From: Nocardioides zeae
GTDB lineage: Bacteria > Actinomycetota > Actinomycetes > Propionibacteriales > Nocardioidaceae
DNA length: 64,000 bases
Direction of reading: 5' to 3'
NCBI RefSeq assembly: GCF_030818655.1
Contig: NZ_JAUTAN010000001.1
Coordinates: 3,658,001 to 3,722,000 of the forward strand
Numbering within the stretch: the stretch's first letter is position 1; the number at the start of each line of letters is the position of its first letter. Positions 63,510-64,000 of the stretch are shown one piece after another. The notes below the pieces were generated by a model. It was not told the DNA's origin. It searched no databases and worked only from the letters and a program-made list of their open reading frames with translations. The translations under genes and the position numbers were made by a program.

Positions 63510-63523
63510 TCTGGTTTGTCGTC

Positions 63524-63762
63524 GTGTAACGCGGTGTCCGGGCTACTCCACACGTGGTCGTCCACCGCGGAGGTAGCACTAACACCGCGCTAGATGTCAG
63601 CCGGACGAGCACGCCCCGGGGCGGTCGGCCGTCGATCCGGCTCGGGCGGCGGGGGGGGGTGGGGCGGGGTTCCGGATCCTCGGCGCACGCGTGTAACGCG
63701 GTGTTACTGCTACTTGTGCGGTGGTCGACCACGTGTTCAGTAGCCCGGACGCCGCGTTACAC
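63524..63762. repeat. 239-bp element with 72-bp inverted repeats
   Basis: Arms 63524-63595 and 63691-63762 are inverted copies (about 61 of 72 bases match by eye). Each arm begins and ends with versions of GTGTAACGCGGTGT / ACACCGCGTTACAC and holds an inner CACGTGGTCG-type palindrome, so the whole has nested symmetry. The 95-bp centre is GC-rich and non-coding. Origin unknown: a small non-autonomous mobile element, a structured RNA or a protein-binding site. Confidence 0.8.
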
Positions 63763-63795
63763 GGGGCGGCGGGCACAGACCACCCCGGAACGCCA

Positions 63796-63836
63796 CGTGG
63801 CCCCAACGCGACGGTAAACGTCGCGCTGGGGCCACG
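63796..63836. repeat. CGTGGCCCC-type intergenic palindrome, copy 2
   Basis: CGTGGCCCCAACGCGACG and CGTCGCGCTGGGGCCACG with a GTAAA loop, near-identical to the 25871 copy. It lies 13 bp from the MMPL stop, between convergent genes; likely terminator. Confidence 0.88.
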
Positions 63837-63848
63837 AGCCCGGGTGGG

Positions 63849-64000
63849 TCAGTGCCGCGCGTGCGCCCGCTCGAGGCTCTCGCCCTCGACGTCGACACGG
63901 GGGAGGACACGGTCGAGCCAGCGGGGGAGCCACCAGGCCTTCTCGCCCATGAGGTACATCAGCGCCGGGATCAGCGTCATCCGCACCACGAAGGCGTCGA
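63849..64000 (-). CDS. MMPL family RND transporter, C-terminal end (start beyond window)
   Basis: Only the last 50 residues are visible. They read AFVVRMTLIPALMYLMGEKAWWLPRWLDRVLPRVDVEG then ESLERAHARH in two stretches. DAFVVR-TLIPALM-GxxxWWLPRWLDR is the highly conserved end of the last membrane helix in actinobacterial MMPL proteins, which export lipids and siderophores with proton motive force. The rest lies beyond 64000. Confidence 0.85.
   Translation of the reverse strand, partial: DAFVVRMTLIPALMYLMGEKAWWLPRWLDRVLPRVDVEGESLERAHARH

Larger units (their letters stand above)
63440..63848. other. Repeat-filled intergenic region after htrA
   Basis: 409 bp without a credible gene, between the convergent HtrA and MMPL genes. 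It holds a terminator, a 239-bp inverted-repeat element and a palindrome of the CGTGGCCCC type, with GC-rich simple sequence (runs of G near 63651) in between. Confidence 0.8.

Overview
The window is very GC-rich DNA, with G or C at nearly every third codon position, frequent GTG starts and genes coupled through 4-bp overlaps. Gene content is that of a high-GC actinobacterium: a glucosyl-3-phosphoglycerate synthase next to a FolP2-like protein, a GH6 glycosidase, an MMPL exporter, DUF1707 and PadR regulators, and CoA-based lipid catabolism. A Nocardioidaceae-type soil organism (Nocardioides-like) fits best, but this is inference from content. No rRNA, tRNA, CRISPR array, prophage or insertion sequence was seen, so this looks like chromosome rather than a large mobile island.

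Layout. 1-10.4 kb: a truncated secreted M28 aminopeptidase, a DksA-like zinc finger protein, a methyltransferase, an MFS transporter, a YbaK deacylase, a DHFR-like reductase, small proteins, a flavin-dependent oxidoreductase, an AbiEi/DUF559-like protein bracketed by 59-bp inverted repeats, thioredoxin, RNase HI and an AlaA-type aminotransferase. 10.5-26 kb: lipid and CoA metabolism (2,4-dienoyl-CoA reductase with its PadR regulator, alpha-methylacyl-CoA racemase, acyl-CoA dehydrogenase, and a thiolase plus multifunctional beta-oxidation operon) mixed with transporters, ManA, an adenosylmethionine decarboxylase and an AI-2E family permease. 26-33 kb: stress and envelope genes (CsbD, glutathione peroxidase, GH6, PadR-DUF1707, YceI, a 45-residue small protein, an SGNH hydrolase, TerC). 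33.5-44 kb: a four-gene ABC transporter/two-component operon, a semialdehyde dehydrogenase, a MerR/thioredoxin-reductase-like divergent pair, NfeD-flotillin and glucose-6-phosphate dehydrogenase. 44-54 kb: an overlapping operon of a WGR-DUF4132 protein, a MoxR AAA+ ATPase, a DUF5682 protein and a VWA-SWIM fusion; it matches the poorly understood E. coli yeh (MolR) cluster and is the most system-like region. 54-64 kb: a membrane-anchored methyltransferase, folP2-gpgS, an AAA ATPase-rhomboid-SRPBCC run, an aldo/keto reductase, alanine dehydrogenase, an HtrA protease and the end of an MMPL exporter.

Two genome-wide themes stand out. First, many intergenic gaps, especially between convergent genes, hold hairpin elements of several recognisable families: TCGTGG-ended palindromes, a 71-bp palindrome, a triple palindrome and a 239-bp inverted-repeat element. 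One TCGTGG copy sits inside the VWA-SWIM reading frame. Second, six otherwise intact genes each carry one single-base insertion or deletion (about positions 6538, 7218, 21086, 46033, 53552 and 57229), mostly in short G or C runs. The pattern suggests base-calling errors more than true gene decay, so these genes are annotated as one CDS each across the shift.

Candidate operators repeat between loci. A 14-bp GTTGA-type palindrome lies before both the flavin oxidoreductase and the YceI gene. A 17-bp TGACAG-type palindrome lies before both the CoA racemase and the thiolase operon, hinting at a shared lipid regulator.
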